64,000 nucleotides of DNA from Apostichopus japonicus (lineage: Eukaryota; Echinodermata; Holothuroidea; Aspidochirotida; Stichopodidae), in the NCBI RefSeq assembly GCF_037975245.1, contig NC_092563.1:3975001-4039000 (forward strand), given 5' to 3'. Position 1 is the first letter of the stretch; every line of letters begins with the position of its first letter. A model generated the notes under the pieces. It was given only the letters and a program-made list of their open reading frames with translations. It had not been told where the DNA came from and made no database searches. Shown piece by piece: positions 23,201-37,600 of this stretch. Position numbers and translations under genes: made by a program.

Positions 23201-26200
23201 CGTCTAAGGTATTCTCTTCGCTCATCTGGGGAAAATATCAAAGATAAATGTTTGAATTTTGTTTCAGACGTGGAAAGGTGCTGACACACAATAAAACAAC
23301 AAATAACTATACAAATAAAAAATAACAAACAACAAATAACTCATAAATAAAACAATTCTACACTGGTTACTTCGAAACAGCAACGCATATGTCATGGAGG
23401 AGGGGTACAATCAAACACCATTACAGTGAAATATCAACAAATATCTGAAAACAGTAATAAAATCTAAATACTTTAATAACATTTCAGGATCAGACATTTG
23501 TCTGCATGTAAATAACAAAGTTCATTAAATTAAAATGATCTGCATACAATATTAATATAAAGATACATAGACTTAAATCTTAAAGTTCACAAGTTGTAAT
23601 ATGAAAAAACAAAACAAATTATATGATTCTCCTACAAAATCGAGATATGGCACAGTAAAATGCTATAACTGAATTTACTTTAAAAATCCAAAGATGTACA
23701 GATGTTTTTGTACAACAACAAAAAACATTACTGTTTTTTCACAGTATTTTGTAACTAAGGAAACTGAGAGATGCAGCAGTACGTTATTCAATGCATGATA
23801 AACAATGATAATTGTTAAAACAGTAATAAATACTTTACCACGGCGAAGAAATCATCAATGGTTTCTGTGCAATCAATAAGATGGACGTCGTCGCATTCGA
23901 TGGTTCCAGTCCAAGGTGTGTATTGATCCAATTCTGCATGGTTCGTGGTAACGACTATATAACAAAAATCATGAGAAAAAAAAGGGGGTTAAATTATTTT
24001 CTCCTGTCTACAAAATAAAATATGATGCGTGTTCAGCAAACATTTACCAAGAATTGGTTATAATATTATTTTCTTAAAGCTATTGAAAGTTGAATAATAT
24101 TTAAAAATGATTTGATTCTATCCAAGTATCATCACCAGAGTCTGGGAGCGAGGCCTGGTAGAATACTTCAATGTTCTGATCAAACTGTGGGGATTACGTC
24201 TGAAATTTTGTTATTCTTGCAAAATGGGAAAGAGGACTTTGATAAATTTGTTTCAGTAAAGACTAAGAAAGGTATATTGTATGGTAAGGTATTAATGACA
24301 GCAATTTGGAAGCAATCCACGTATGATTTGATAAGTAATTAGACAATGCTAAAGATCACCTTTTCGCAGGTTTTTACTATAATCTCCAATACAATATAAT
24401 GGCATGGTTGACATGAAGATAAGCCTAGTGTATAGAATGGTGGTATCGAAGGTAAACAGATGGCGTGGACTTAACTGTCACTTTCTGTTCTTCATGAAAC
24501 GTAAGGTCTTACTGAAGGTAATGAAATGGCATAGTTTTACCGATGTTAAGAGCATGGGATATGGTCGAACCCACCGAAAAAGAATCCTACCGTCTTGCAA
24601 AAGGATTGAGCTATTGCGTGATGGTCCTGAGATTTTAACTGAGATTTGAATAGTACATTAAAATGGAGGTAAATTATTTTGTGATACACCACCGACTTCA
24701 ATACTGGCATATTTCCGCTTACCTACTTTATGGCATTCATCCCCCATCAATTTTTTATCAATATCTGGGTCATAAGGATCCATGACTCGATACCAAACAG
24801 CGAAATCTGAAAACTCGGCCCAAAGATATCCATCACTCTTGTCGTTTCTCTTCCCAAGGTGAAGTTTGGAGAAGTCATCATCCAGCCGGAAGGATGAAAA
24901 GTTGACCAATGGCCACAGTTTGCAGGCTTTCCATTCATCAAGGTTAACATTAGGCATTTCAGTGGAAGTTTCATTGAAGGCTTCTGTTGAATTGGTTCCA
25001 TTGACTGACGTTTCATTCCATCCAGATTCTATTGTTGTTTCCATTGTTGTTTCCATGGTAGTTTCCATTGTAGTTTCCATTGTTGTTGTTTCCATTGTTG
25101 TTACATTGAGGGTGCTGTTCATCGCTGTAAAGATATCGTTAGAATCTGTGGTCGTCACTTCGGACATCGGCTCATCGATTGGAACTGGAAAAAAAATCAC
25201 ACATGTCAAAAACAAAATGCAAAGTTATGAATTTGAAGAATAAATACAATGAATGCACATACACTAAATCTATATTGACAAATTAGAACAGAAGTATTGC
25301 TATGAAATGAATAATGTTAAGATGTTGGAATATATATTTGTATCTTCAGCTGTACTTTACATATTTCAAGATGAGTTCTTAAAAAAATATCATCAGACTT
25401 CTCTTCCTTAAATGGTCTGTTGTTTGACATTAGCAAACTTTAATCAATTGAAGTTAATTTACCTTGTAAAACTCCATTGACATAGAGTGAAATACCAGAC
25501 CACAGGCTCCACGTTATGCCGAGATTAGTCCAATCTTCAATGGAGAAGCCAAGGCCGTAGAATGTCTTCCAGGAGCATTTGGCATTGTTTACTTCAACGA
25601 TAGTTGTCTCATTATCAGTGTAAACAGCAAATCCTGTTGATTGGTTACTCTGAGCCCCAGAACTACCAAGAAATACAATGAATGGAAAACATCAGAGTTC
25701 AAACTAATTGTCTTAATGAGAGAGAACAATGAGAAGGTAAATTAGAGAATGAAATATCTCATTTATTAAATATGGTTTGAGGGCAACTTATGTGCAATAC
25801 TTATGTGAAACTAATTGGGTACGAGATGAGTAACTCAATGCTTATGTGAAATGAGATGGATAACTTGTTACTTGCGTGATATGAGACAGAATTTAGTTTT
25901 ATAAGTCAGTTTTTACATGAACTGGGTTCTAAATTTAGTCCGGTAATTCAATGCTTAGTGAAATGAGTCTGGTAATTCAATACTAACATGAGTTTAATAG
26001 TCGGGAAATACAATACATGGATTGAGTCCGGTATTTCAATACCTACAATTGAATTGAGTCCGGTTATTCAATGCTTACCTGAAATAAGTAAGTTATTTGA
26101 ACACTTATGTGGAATGAGTCATGTTATTCAAAAATTTAATGTGGAATGAGTCAGGAAATTCAATAACTATGTGAAATAAGTCAGGTATTCATGTGAAATA

Positions 26201-29200
26201 AGTTGGGTATTTTCAATATTTAAAGTGGAAAGTGTCAACTTATAGGTACACAAACCTTAAGATGTATCCAACACCATCTGGATTTGTGATTGGATCACCA
26301 AAGTTACTGACATTTTTCAGTTTCATCCAAACAGATATTGTAACTCCATTAGAGCAGGCAGCAGGAAAACTCAGACATCTCTTAGAGAAATCACCTAAAA
26401 TAAGAAACAAATGCAAAAATGTATGGAGTATTGGACTGATCACAAGGCAAATAGATTAATCTGTGCCAACATTGCAGGAATGGTACCCACATTTATGTAA
26501 ATTCCCAGACTGACAAAAGTAAAAAGGCTGTCTTAACATAACTATTTTCTTTAAAACTTCAAATTCTTGTCTTCCTAGATTACAACTGCTCCATTTTTAA
26601 GCAACTGGTTGCATTTGCAGCTTAATTTCTAACAACATTACACCCTTGAACATATTCATTTTTCTTAGATTTGTTAATGTCACAACAGTGGCATAAAGTC
26701 TGTGGCTATTCAAACTAACATCAACATTTAGCCTACAATGTAAGCTTATAGCTACCCCACTTTCATGGCAGAGGCACTAAGCCTAACCATCTTTGCATCT
26801 TTGATAAAAAATCTGGGAGTGGGACCTTGTCATCATCAACTTTTGGGGCTTATTACCTGCAATTTATGACTTTCGGGGAATTTTTTTTTACATTGCTTTT
26901 AAATAAATTGAATGAATCTGGTGAGGTTCGTAATAAGTAAACAACATTAGGCTACTGGCAACAGTTACTCCTCTAATCAATCATCTACCCCCCAGACGGA
27001 CTGCCATTTCATTATTGTTCTCTTTCTCACATAATCCACCCTTCCAATCCTATCCCTCTCCTTTTGACTTTTGAAAATCACTTAAATAGAACATATTAAT
27101 TTTCCCTGAAATTTTTCAGTGAAGTGTAGAATTAAGGTATAATTTTTACCTATCTCTACATATCCATTTCTGTCGGGAGCAGGGTGAACATCCACAGCTC
27201 TCTGTCTGACATCGTCGTCTCCTCTTGTTGTCACGTTGCTGTTCACTCGAGTAACGTCCGAGGATGAGAGGTTGAAGTACTCATCCGCTGATAGGTAACC
27301 GTGGCAAACTGAAAACACACAGAAGGTCGGAAATCAAATTTATTGTTGCCATACAAAAACTTTTACAAAATTGCGGTATCAATATTCTGTGCTAGCACAA
27401 ATATCAATAATAGTTCCGACAAGTCCAAAATTAAAAAAGAAAAGAAAAGGGAAACTATGTGAGATACAATATGAAACCAATTCAGAATTATGTTACAGTT
27501 AACTCATTATATTATTCCTGAATTAATTTGTACTTTCAAATCCTAACATGACCCAAATTTTATGATCTTAGCATACTTCGTCTCATGATACTGGAATTTA
27601 CACATGTACTTCACAGACTAAGATCTGCACAGTGCCTTTTGCTAAAAAGCAACTCAAAAGCTTGACAGAAGTTTGTCTTTTAAATTAAGCATCTGAATAA
27701 TAATCAACTATTCAAATGTTATGAACTGCATTGTTAGAGGGAGGTTGTAGAGAAACAGTATCCGACATCTATCAAAGGTAATAATTAAATGTTGACTTAT
27801 CATATCTTTACAGAACTAAATTGAACTAAGTATCACCAAGATAAGATTGCTTTCAATACCGCAAACACAAACCTATCTTGATGGGTGATTTTAGATGGCT
27901 TGATAAGTACCAAGGTTTAATTTCATTATTCTGTCACTTTACTGACCTGGATCACCATGTAGAAGTTCAGGTCCAGGGAACTGGTTGGCACTCCTTGGAA
28001 CAATAACCACGATGTCATCGTAATAAGCTTCGGCAAAGTCTCTCTTGTTACTGCATTTACCGATGATGACGTCCTGGAAGCGAACGCTGTCTCTCACATC
28101 GTCTGTAACGGTAGACTAGGAGGATAAGAAGAGATAAGAAATAAAATAAATAGTGATAAACAAATTAACTGATTAACATAAGAGCTTATATTACAGCACT
28201 GAAAAACAACTATCCATGTGAAACTTCAACAACTGATGAAACAAAAAGCATTGGAAAATAAGGGATAACAGCCTTAAACTTGCTGGGAAAGTTCTCTCTT
28301 TCAAGAAGAAATGTCAGAACTCTGTCCTTGAATGATATTAAAACCCTAACCAAAAAGAGAAGATTACAGACTCCTGTAAACAACACACTGTGTGAATATA
28401 TGGGCAGCAAGAATGTCTCCATTGTGGGTGGAGAGCTGGGGGACAGGGTGAGAGGAAACACAAAATAAGTTGTCTAAAAGTTTCCTATGCTCCTTCTCCA
28501 TATATCACCCCTACCTATTTTTGAAATAAACTTAGTGGGCCATCCCTACAGGTACTTTTTAAACATGCTATACTAAACATTAAATAATTTATCATCAACC
28601 TTCATTATCTGGTATGTGTATTGCAGATTTTTCCGACCAATTTGATATGTTTATTTATAATGGTGATCAGCATTCATGACTCACTCACCCTGATTCCAAC
28701 ATCCTTCCCATTCATCAGGATGGTCAGTCCATTCCCTTGGGACCACGTCATACCCAGATACATCCACTGGTTGAAGTGTAACCAGTCCTGAGTCACGGTG
28801 GTTGACCAGCACTTCAGACCATCAGCAACTTTAAACAAGAGAGAGACTGGTGTCTGGAGAATTGCAAATCCCCTCTCAGCTGAAAAGAAAGAAATGATTG
28901 TATCGAAAATGGAGGACTAGGGGAACGGCTCGATGGGGCTAGAAACCACAAATTAACATAACAAATGATTTACAAAAATCGTTATTGATTTCTTAATAGC
29001 AGTATATGAGATTGCTTTGTATTTGATTTAAAAAAAAAAAAGAGACAAAAAAAAAATAAAGATATTTCTGAAGAATGCAGCCACTGAAGCTAATGATGCA
29101 TGTTAAATATACTCCATGACTGAACTCCCTGATAAGTATGAAACTGCCCTCATTAGACTATTTTCTACCACATAAGTACAGCTAAAAGATGACACTGATC

Positions 29201-32200
29201 AACACCCAGTGCTCTCGTGCACACTTAATTCGAGGTGAGCATGTTAGGATACTACTATGTCATAGAGATTCCAGTGCTCCCATGCACACTTAAGTCAAGA
29301 TGAGCATGTTAGCGTACTATGTCGTAGAGATTCTAAGCTTTTGAAGTTCACTACTCCTCACCATCATTGTCTGCTCCTGACGTCATGAGACACTTCGATC
29401 CGGTCCTCAAATCTTTGACTTTCATCCAAAATCCGACAGCAAATCCGTGAAGACACAGGGATGGATCTGTTAAGCAGTGACTCCCAAAGGATTTCAGCCT
29501 CACCCAGCCGTTTACACCATTGGTGTACAGACTTCTGGATGAGTTGTGCCTGTCATTGGCTGATCTAGCCCCTCCATAGACACTATCAGGAGCTAACAGG
29601 TAGTTCATGGGATCATCAAATGCCCAGTAGTAAGACGAGCTGTCATAAAAATATTTCTCTACATCTGGAAAACAAAAAAATATAAAATCAAAACATATCA
29701 TCAGCTCTTATAAACTTCTATTTCAAAACTGGTGTAATCTTTTTCTCCTAAATTTCCATATATATATAATTTTGGTATTTAATTAGAAACCACAAATGCA
29801 TCTTGGACAAAAAATTGCTTAAACTAGCCAGTAAAACTTATTATAATTATGACCTATTCATTATAAAATCACACAGACAGACAGACAGTCAAAACTGACG
29901 TTGACAACTAAACAAATTTGAACTAAACTTACCTGATATTCCTAGTAGTTTGTGGACATGTCTCTTGTGTATGTATCGATCCCATATGACAAGGTGACGA
30001 ATGTCAAATCTTCCAAAGTCGGTATCATTGTCGTTCTTCCTTCCCAGAATGAGGAGTGAGTGCGCCATGGTAACGTTATCGCCGTACGTAGCATTGATGC
30101 CTGTATCGTTCACCATCACCGCGTCAGATGCGTTAATACTGACTTGGACTGGCTCGTCCTGGATGTAAGACGTTATCTCTGGTTCTTCTAATCCATTGAA
30201 GTACAATCTCTGAGCTTCAAATTCGTGCCAGGTGAGAGCGATGTTTATCCATGTATTTAGTAAATCATTCTGGAGGAATAGATATGAATTAACAATTAAA
30301 GACGGCACCATTTGAGAGACCAAAGTAATATTCATCGCAAAAAAAACTGCCAATGTCATCAGTTACCCTGGAAACATATTTGATGATCTCTCTTAGCATG
30401 TTTCGATACCTTGTACCCTGTTGCTTCAATTACAAACAGTCTAACCTTTCAACATATAATCATATTGCAAAACATCATTTGTAAAGCATTTTTCAATGCT
30501 TTTCATGCTTTTAAGCATTTTGCTTTCATAATGCTTGCATAATGCTTTCATCCATATTTATCTTTCTCTGTATTATCTTATGAGGATAAAGCTTGTGTAT
30601 TCATTTAAGTAATTATACTGACGAGGTACCACTGACGATAAGGTCTTCTTATTCAACCTGTCTAATGTTTTTCGTTCATTCTCAATGGCCACGTTCCAAA
30701 TGATCGGTTTCCCGAAATTACCCTAAAACTCACCGAGAGTGAATACTCTGTGAGAGTAGAGTTGAATCCGTAATTGACTTCAATGAACAGTGATTCTTCC
30801 TGCATGAACACAGAAAGACCAGTCTCGTCAGGGAAACCCCCAGAGCTGAAATAAAGACAACATCGTTATCAATCCATGCATACATCTGTATTAATGGACA
30901 ACATCATATACCAATGTATATGTACTATGGAGCTAAAATCTTGAATATTAATTCCTCATTTGTTGTTAGCAGTTATTATGCGTTCCGTTATTGGGGTGTG
31001 GTTGCTCATGACTACGTGCAAAACAAATGTGTCATTGGCTATATAAAGGAGAATTCAGAAATCTTCAGTATTCATTGATTGAAGTCAAATTAAAAACGTT
31101 TAGGAAATAACTCTAGCAGCATTTGTAAACCTTTCTAGATTCAAGCTGTCAATATCTGGTTGATATTCAAAGCTGAGCAATAGTTTCAAAACAATGTTAG
31201 AAAAGTCATACGGCAGTGGAGTAGGGCAATGAAGGAGTTCTATATTTCACTGACACTAATGTAATAATAGACAGGATTGTTATGGTGCAAAGAGCTCTAC
31301 TTTCTTCCATATTGTTACGGCCCCTCTCCCCCACCCCACCTCAAAAAACAAACATATACTATGAGAGAAATACAAAAGATGAAACAGCATCTCATTCTCT
31401 CAAGTTAACATGCATTACATCGTTGACTTCTCATATTGAGAGGGTTCTTTATTAGTAATTTTACCTGATAATATATTTTCTATCTGTGCTGTTATCATCT
31501 GGTAACCTGACCCACATCGCCATGCTGAATCCTGAGTTGCTCTGCAATGGATCTTTGATAAAACTGTCCTCAAAATCACCTGGAATATAAACACATCATT
31601 TAAAAACCTCATTCATTAAAAAAAACTACTCTTGTACACTTTTGTGATAGATTCAAATTTGTCGGATAATTCGACAATATCTTTCTTGGAACCCAACGTC
31701 GTCAACTGTTCACTGTTCAACTTCTCCCACTACGATCATCCATTTCTATCTTAACGAAGTTCAATGAAAACAGCAGATATGTAAACGTGCTTGCATAGTT
31801 GCCTGCCTGTATTCATTCTCGTCCTCCTGTGGTCGTCCTCATACTTTGGACATTCAGGAAATCTAGTAGAGATACGACTACAGGATTAAGTACTCGTTGC
31901 CTTGTACTCATACCAATGGGTACTCTACTTCCACTTGTGCTCATGGTGCTTTACTTGTACTAGTAGAGATACAACTACAAGATTAAGTACTCGTTGCCTT
32001 GTACTCATACCAATGGGTACTCTACTTCCACTTGTGCTCATGGTGCTTTACTTGTACTAGTAGAGATACAACTACAAGATTAAGTACTCGTTGCCTTGTA
32101 CTCATACCAATGGGTACTCTACTTCCACTTGTGCTCATGGTGCTTTACTTGTACTAGTAGAGATACAACTACAAGATTAAGTACTCGTTGCCTTGTACTC

Positions 32201-34632
32201 ATACCAATGGGTACTCTACTTCCACTTTTGCTCATGGGGATGCACTTATACTGGTAAGTCTGTCAATGAGGCTGTGTGATAGCTAGTTGTTTCAATCCTT
32301 AATAGTGGTAGCAACGACTGACATTGCCAACGAAAAACAAATCCATTTACCTACAGTAATACAACACAATAAATAAGATTTTTTTTCTAAACGTAATAAA
32401 ACCGGGGTTTTAACTTGTACAAATTAAACTGGACCCTAACTTTAACAATATAATAATATGGGCTCATTATGACATAGTCCAGGTTTTTCCCCCACTCAAA
32501 GGTAAACTGGACCATACCAAGTAAACAGCTAACAATATGGATTACACATTTTTTATACAGACCCATTACAAGCAAAAAATGGACCTTACCTAATACAATA
32601 TAATCTGGACTACCAGGAAGGGAAACATATTCTCCTTTATCATCATCTTCGGCGATGGAGACACCGAGAGTTGGACCGATGAACCGATTAGGTCCAGATC
32701 GGTTGACGGCATGATTACTTAATACATCTGCAGTACTTGTTATCAAGGCCCTTGCATCCCAAACATACTGTGCTTCCTGGTAGTTTTCATTTCCTATAAA
32801 AAAAAAGGCGACAAAAAGTAGATTTAATTTATGAACTTAAAAAGACAAGCTTGACTCATAGAGATATAATATACATCTATAAATAAATATGTATTATACA
32901 AATAGTGATATCTTTTAAAGACCTATTCAGGTACTTATCAAAGTAAAACTAAATGAAACAAAACATCAACAAGTAACAGAATTATCCATAAATACCTAAT
33001 TTTATTAGAGATTCTTTCATCTGAAAAGGCTCTAGATATTCTTCAACGATAGCGGTTTCCTCCCAAGAGAAGTTTGCCGCATTGCTCAGGTAATCATTCC
33101 TCCTTCCCAGAATGAGTCTCGTCTCGTCGTCCTTGGTCCGGAATTTCCTGTAACCGGTGGGGTCTACGGCCACCAATCGACCGTCCATGTAGAATTCCAG
33201 ACCAGATCTACGAGTCCAACTCAGGGCCAGGTTCGTCCACTCGCCCAAGTAATCCATTGTGTCTGAGACAACATTATCTGGGGGAAGGAAGAAACTTTAG
33301 AATTAACTGGAGTTTGCAGTCTCTTAGATTGAGGCAAATCTGCAGACATAAATACTGAAGGATATGAATAACTGGCATCTTGTGTTCCAAATGTGAGATT
33401 AATACAGTCTGGACAAATTTAAAGGCAGTCTTTGAATGGATTTGGCAATTTTGTCTTTTTGCTTCTGATTAACAGACTTTGTTAATTATTATTATTATTA
33501 TTATTACACGAGATTTATATAGCGCCTTATTCAATTAAAAAAATTGCTCTAAAGCGCTTTACAGCAAAAGATAAAAAATTCGTTAAAAGTACAAAAAGTT
33601 AAAAAGGATGTAAAAGTTAAGATTGTATAGAAAAATAGAAATATTAAAACATAAATAGAAAAATAAATAGAAAACTTATTACTAAAATACAATAATAACA
33701 CCTAAAATAAGTATGTACAGCAAATATAAAATAAGTACATTAATCTGTGTTGGCAGCTCTGAAAAACAGTGTTTTAAGTAATTTCTTGAATTGCGTTAAG
33801 TCTATATTAATATTGCAAATGTCCTGGGGTAAGTTATTCCATAATGTGGCAGCAGTATAATCAAAACGTTTAAATTCATATGTTGATGATCGGGTTAATC
33901 ACTTTAACAGTCCCTTATTTCAGCATGCTGGGACATTGACATTGAAATACATTCACCAGTATACCCCCCACCCCGCCCCCCCCCCCCATCATAACAAACA
34001 AGTAGTTGGATACTGCAGATCTCATGGTCACACATGTTCTGACATTTCCAGGACTTCTAAAATTTTAAGAATCTGTGTCCATCTGACAACACTGACAAAA
34101 TTTGATCTGCCAGTTCACTTCACTTATTAATATCAGGAACTTTTTTCAAGTTATCACCTAAATTTTGACAGAACTAGACAACCCAAAAACATCTAAAAGA
34201 AACATGATTCTCAATTTCATATTCATATGTACATGTACTAATCATCGACTGTGTATAAGATCTAACATCCTTTGTCGACTGGTACAAGCATTTAAGAGTT
34301 ACAAACTGTTATGTCTCACCATCATACTGTAAGTACGGTTCGTGCTTCAATTCAACCACCCAACGGGTGTCTCCATCTGTGACTGCTGCCCCCAATCTGT
34401 CCTCAACTCTCTGGAAGATTGAGAAGCCTCGAGTGACCTGTTCCCCAGAGCTGATAATGTAGTGAGTATCCTGGTCATGGACTTGAGACAGTCTTACCCA
34501 GACTGACATGGATAGACCATTTGTACACTTGGCAGGATTGCTGATACAACGTTTAGCAAAATTACCTGTTTATGATTTAAAGGGATGGGTTAGTTCTTCG
34601 TATATATATATATATACATATATAAACATACA

Positions 34633-34686
<54 letters not shown>

Positions 34687-37600
34687 CATATACATAAAAA
34701 AAAACATATATACATGTACATACATATAGTTTTTTTTATAAATATATATCACTTCAAAATGCAAAGAAAAACTAATTCTATGTGTCCTCTTGATTCAGTG
34801 TCTCGATGGTGAGCTGCATTGAGTTCCCTTTCCTCCTATATCCCTCCCCCCAATACACCACCACCCAATAATTAAAAATCCACTGCTCCCACCCTACAAA
34901 TAAAAGATCCCCTTTGGTATTTTCATATTTAACACCATCTCAGTAGGCTGATCAGACTATAGTTACCCATGAAAATCCAGTTGTCACCGTCTCCTATGAT
35001 ATCTAGTGCATAGCCTTGACTGTCCCTCCCCTGGGTCAGGATCACCCCTGCATCTCCTGCTCTTGACAGCCTATCGTCTTCGTCCTTCTCCCAGATAGGA
35101 TAATATTCGACAAAGGTCAGCTGAAGACGGGTCAGGTAGCCATCGCTGGTCCAATAATGGTCAGCAAATTTAAACAGTTCGAGCTCTCTTGCTGAAAGAG
35201 ACATGAAATGAAGTATGACAACCAAATAAATAAAACTAGAAAATGACAACAAAATCAATCAGTCAATAAAAGAAACTTTAATGAATTGCAAAATGTGGAA
35301 AACTATTACACACAATGTGTTCATGTGTACAAAAGTTGTAAACCAGCATAACTCCCATGCACGCTCTTCCCATTATGCAGGGACAACAGGCCGCTTTTGA
35401 GAGAAATAAAAATGTTAAAATTAAACGCTGCTGTTTACAAAAACCGAAAAGTTGCACTTTCTATTAATGAAGACTCTCCATTTCACATTTGTGTAAAAGT
35501 TAGCAAGTACTCTTTCTAGAAAAATGCAAAAGTAGGTTACCTGATTTGGGAATGTATAGGTGTCTTTTGTTTAAAGCAGTAAAAGCAGGATATACCCCCA
35601 CCCCTCCCCCTCTTCAAATTAAATCTTCATCTCATTATCTTGTCTCTATTAAATATAGTTGATTGAATGAAACATTTCTTTAAGATGCTAAACCTTCCCT
35701 TCTCCTGAAGTGGATCATTAAGGTCATCATCATATTTCAAGGCGAAATAAATATATAAAAGAGGACTGTAATACGAGTGTAAAGATTCTGAAGATCCTTT
35801 GCGATGATACCATCACAGACCACCCACTGTGATCCACCTCCTGGAAGAATCAAGAGTTTAAGCCAGTCAAAATAGGTAACACTCAATCAACCATATCTCA
35901 AAATAGGAACTAGATATTGATGGAGTTTTCAACTAAACTTTGTAGAAGATATTTTCTCTTTTAAGGTATATATGTGCTACATTGTCCATCAACAGAATAC
36001 ATCTTTGAGAAGACAGTAATTAAACAGTACAAAATTTCCACGTACATGTTACGCCCAGCAAGGTGTTAATCTCAAAACTCCTTAGGCTTCTCTCCCAGAC
36101 TACTACGTCACTGACGAGGATGGGATATGCTGAGGCCAAGTTTTCAAACATCGTCCCGACCGTTAATACATCGTAATAGACGGTGGTGTTAAATGACCCC
36201 AGCGGTGCAGTTGTTTGAACCCGCGGTACAGACTGTCCATTGACGTAGACGATGATGTCCGTGGTCAGTGGATTCCAGACAAAAGTGACCTGTATCCACT
36301 TATCAAAGATGAGATCGCTGGCGACAACTTCAACCGCCTGCTTGTCATTTACGCCATCGACAACTGAAAATAAAGGAAAAGGAAAGTAAATGCCAAGGTT
36401 ATATTAATAATTTAAAAATGACAAAATTAAAGGTGTAAAAGCAAAATGCAAATATGTAACAATTTATTTGGTTTTCAAGCCACGTCATCCTGGTAGGTGG
36501 TAGTGATCTGTTAGATGTAATTGTTACATATGTAAAACTCAATGTTAATCACTATAACAATATCGTCTGTCCTATTCCCCCAACCCCCCCCCCATATTTT
36601 TGTTTTGTATCCTTTACCCTATACCATTCCCAATATCCCTTTCCCTCCACAACACACAGAACACATCATTGTCCCCCCCTCCCACCACTCTTCCCTTGAA
36701 CATAATAAAGCACACAATACCTATCGACAGTTGCCTTTACTATCACATGTCTATGGTAGTGGACACTTTTGAGATAATGCTGTCCAAAACAAAAGATTCA
36801 GAATGTATGTTAATCACTGGTAACAGAACAATGTTTACCGACCTCCGTCAAATCATAATTTGTTGCCACTAAAATATACATTACATGTCTTGCCACCCTG
36901 TCACTATTAAACCAATTATTCAATTCTTCCTCACTGTCTGGGAATAACCTTGGGTGTCAATACATATAGAAACATTTGCCAATTACTGAAAAGAAAAAAA
37001 TGAAGAAAATAGTGACTATCTTTTAACTTACTGACGACCAACCTGCAGACAATAAAAGAAAAATCCAGACCCATTCTGATTTTGCTTGCTGTGGTTAAAG
37101 CTGTTATAGCTGTAAGCTGTATAGCTGTAAAGCTGTTAAAGCTGTTATAGCTACAGCTGGTATGGTCCAATGCTGCACAGTGCTTTGTTCAATACCATAC
37201 CCTGCTTTTTAACTCTGGCAACAAAACTCACCGACAAACTCTAATCCCAGGGCAGAAGTAACCGAGAGAGTGATACCGACTTCAGCATTGGAGGCGTTAC
37301 CGGCGGATGATAGAACGATGCCAGGTGAGATCAACGGATCCAACTTCATCCACAGACCGACTGAAAGACCAGAGGAACACGCCAACGGGTAGCTGATGCA
37401 ATCGTAGTCGTAAGCACCTAGGTTTATCCAGTTATCCTGCGCCTCAAATTGGTAACAGAGGGAGACGTTACCCCTGCCGAGAGCAGCGGATACATTGCTG
37501 CCGTAGATGTCCACATTCTGCAGATCGGTCAATGGGAAGTGTAGAGTGGCTGCTTGATAGAAGCTATTGGCCGATGAATCCAATACTAAGAAGACAGTAA

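Noticed and set aside
31864-32245. Regular repeats as a possible CRISPR array
   Set aside because: The 97-bp units are contiguous without unique spacers, in the intron of an animal gene.
34508-34764. Frames made of Tyr-Ile repeats on both strands
   Set aside because: They are translations of the AT microsatellite.
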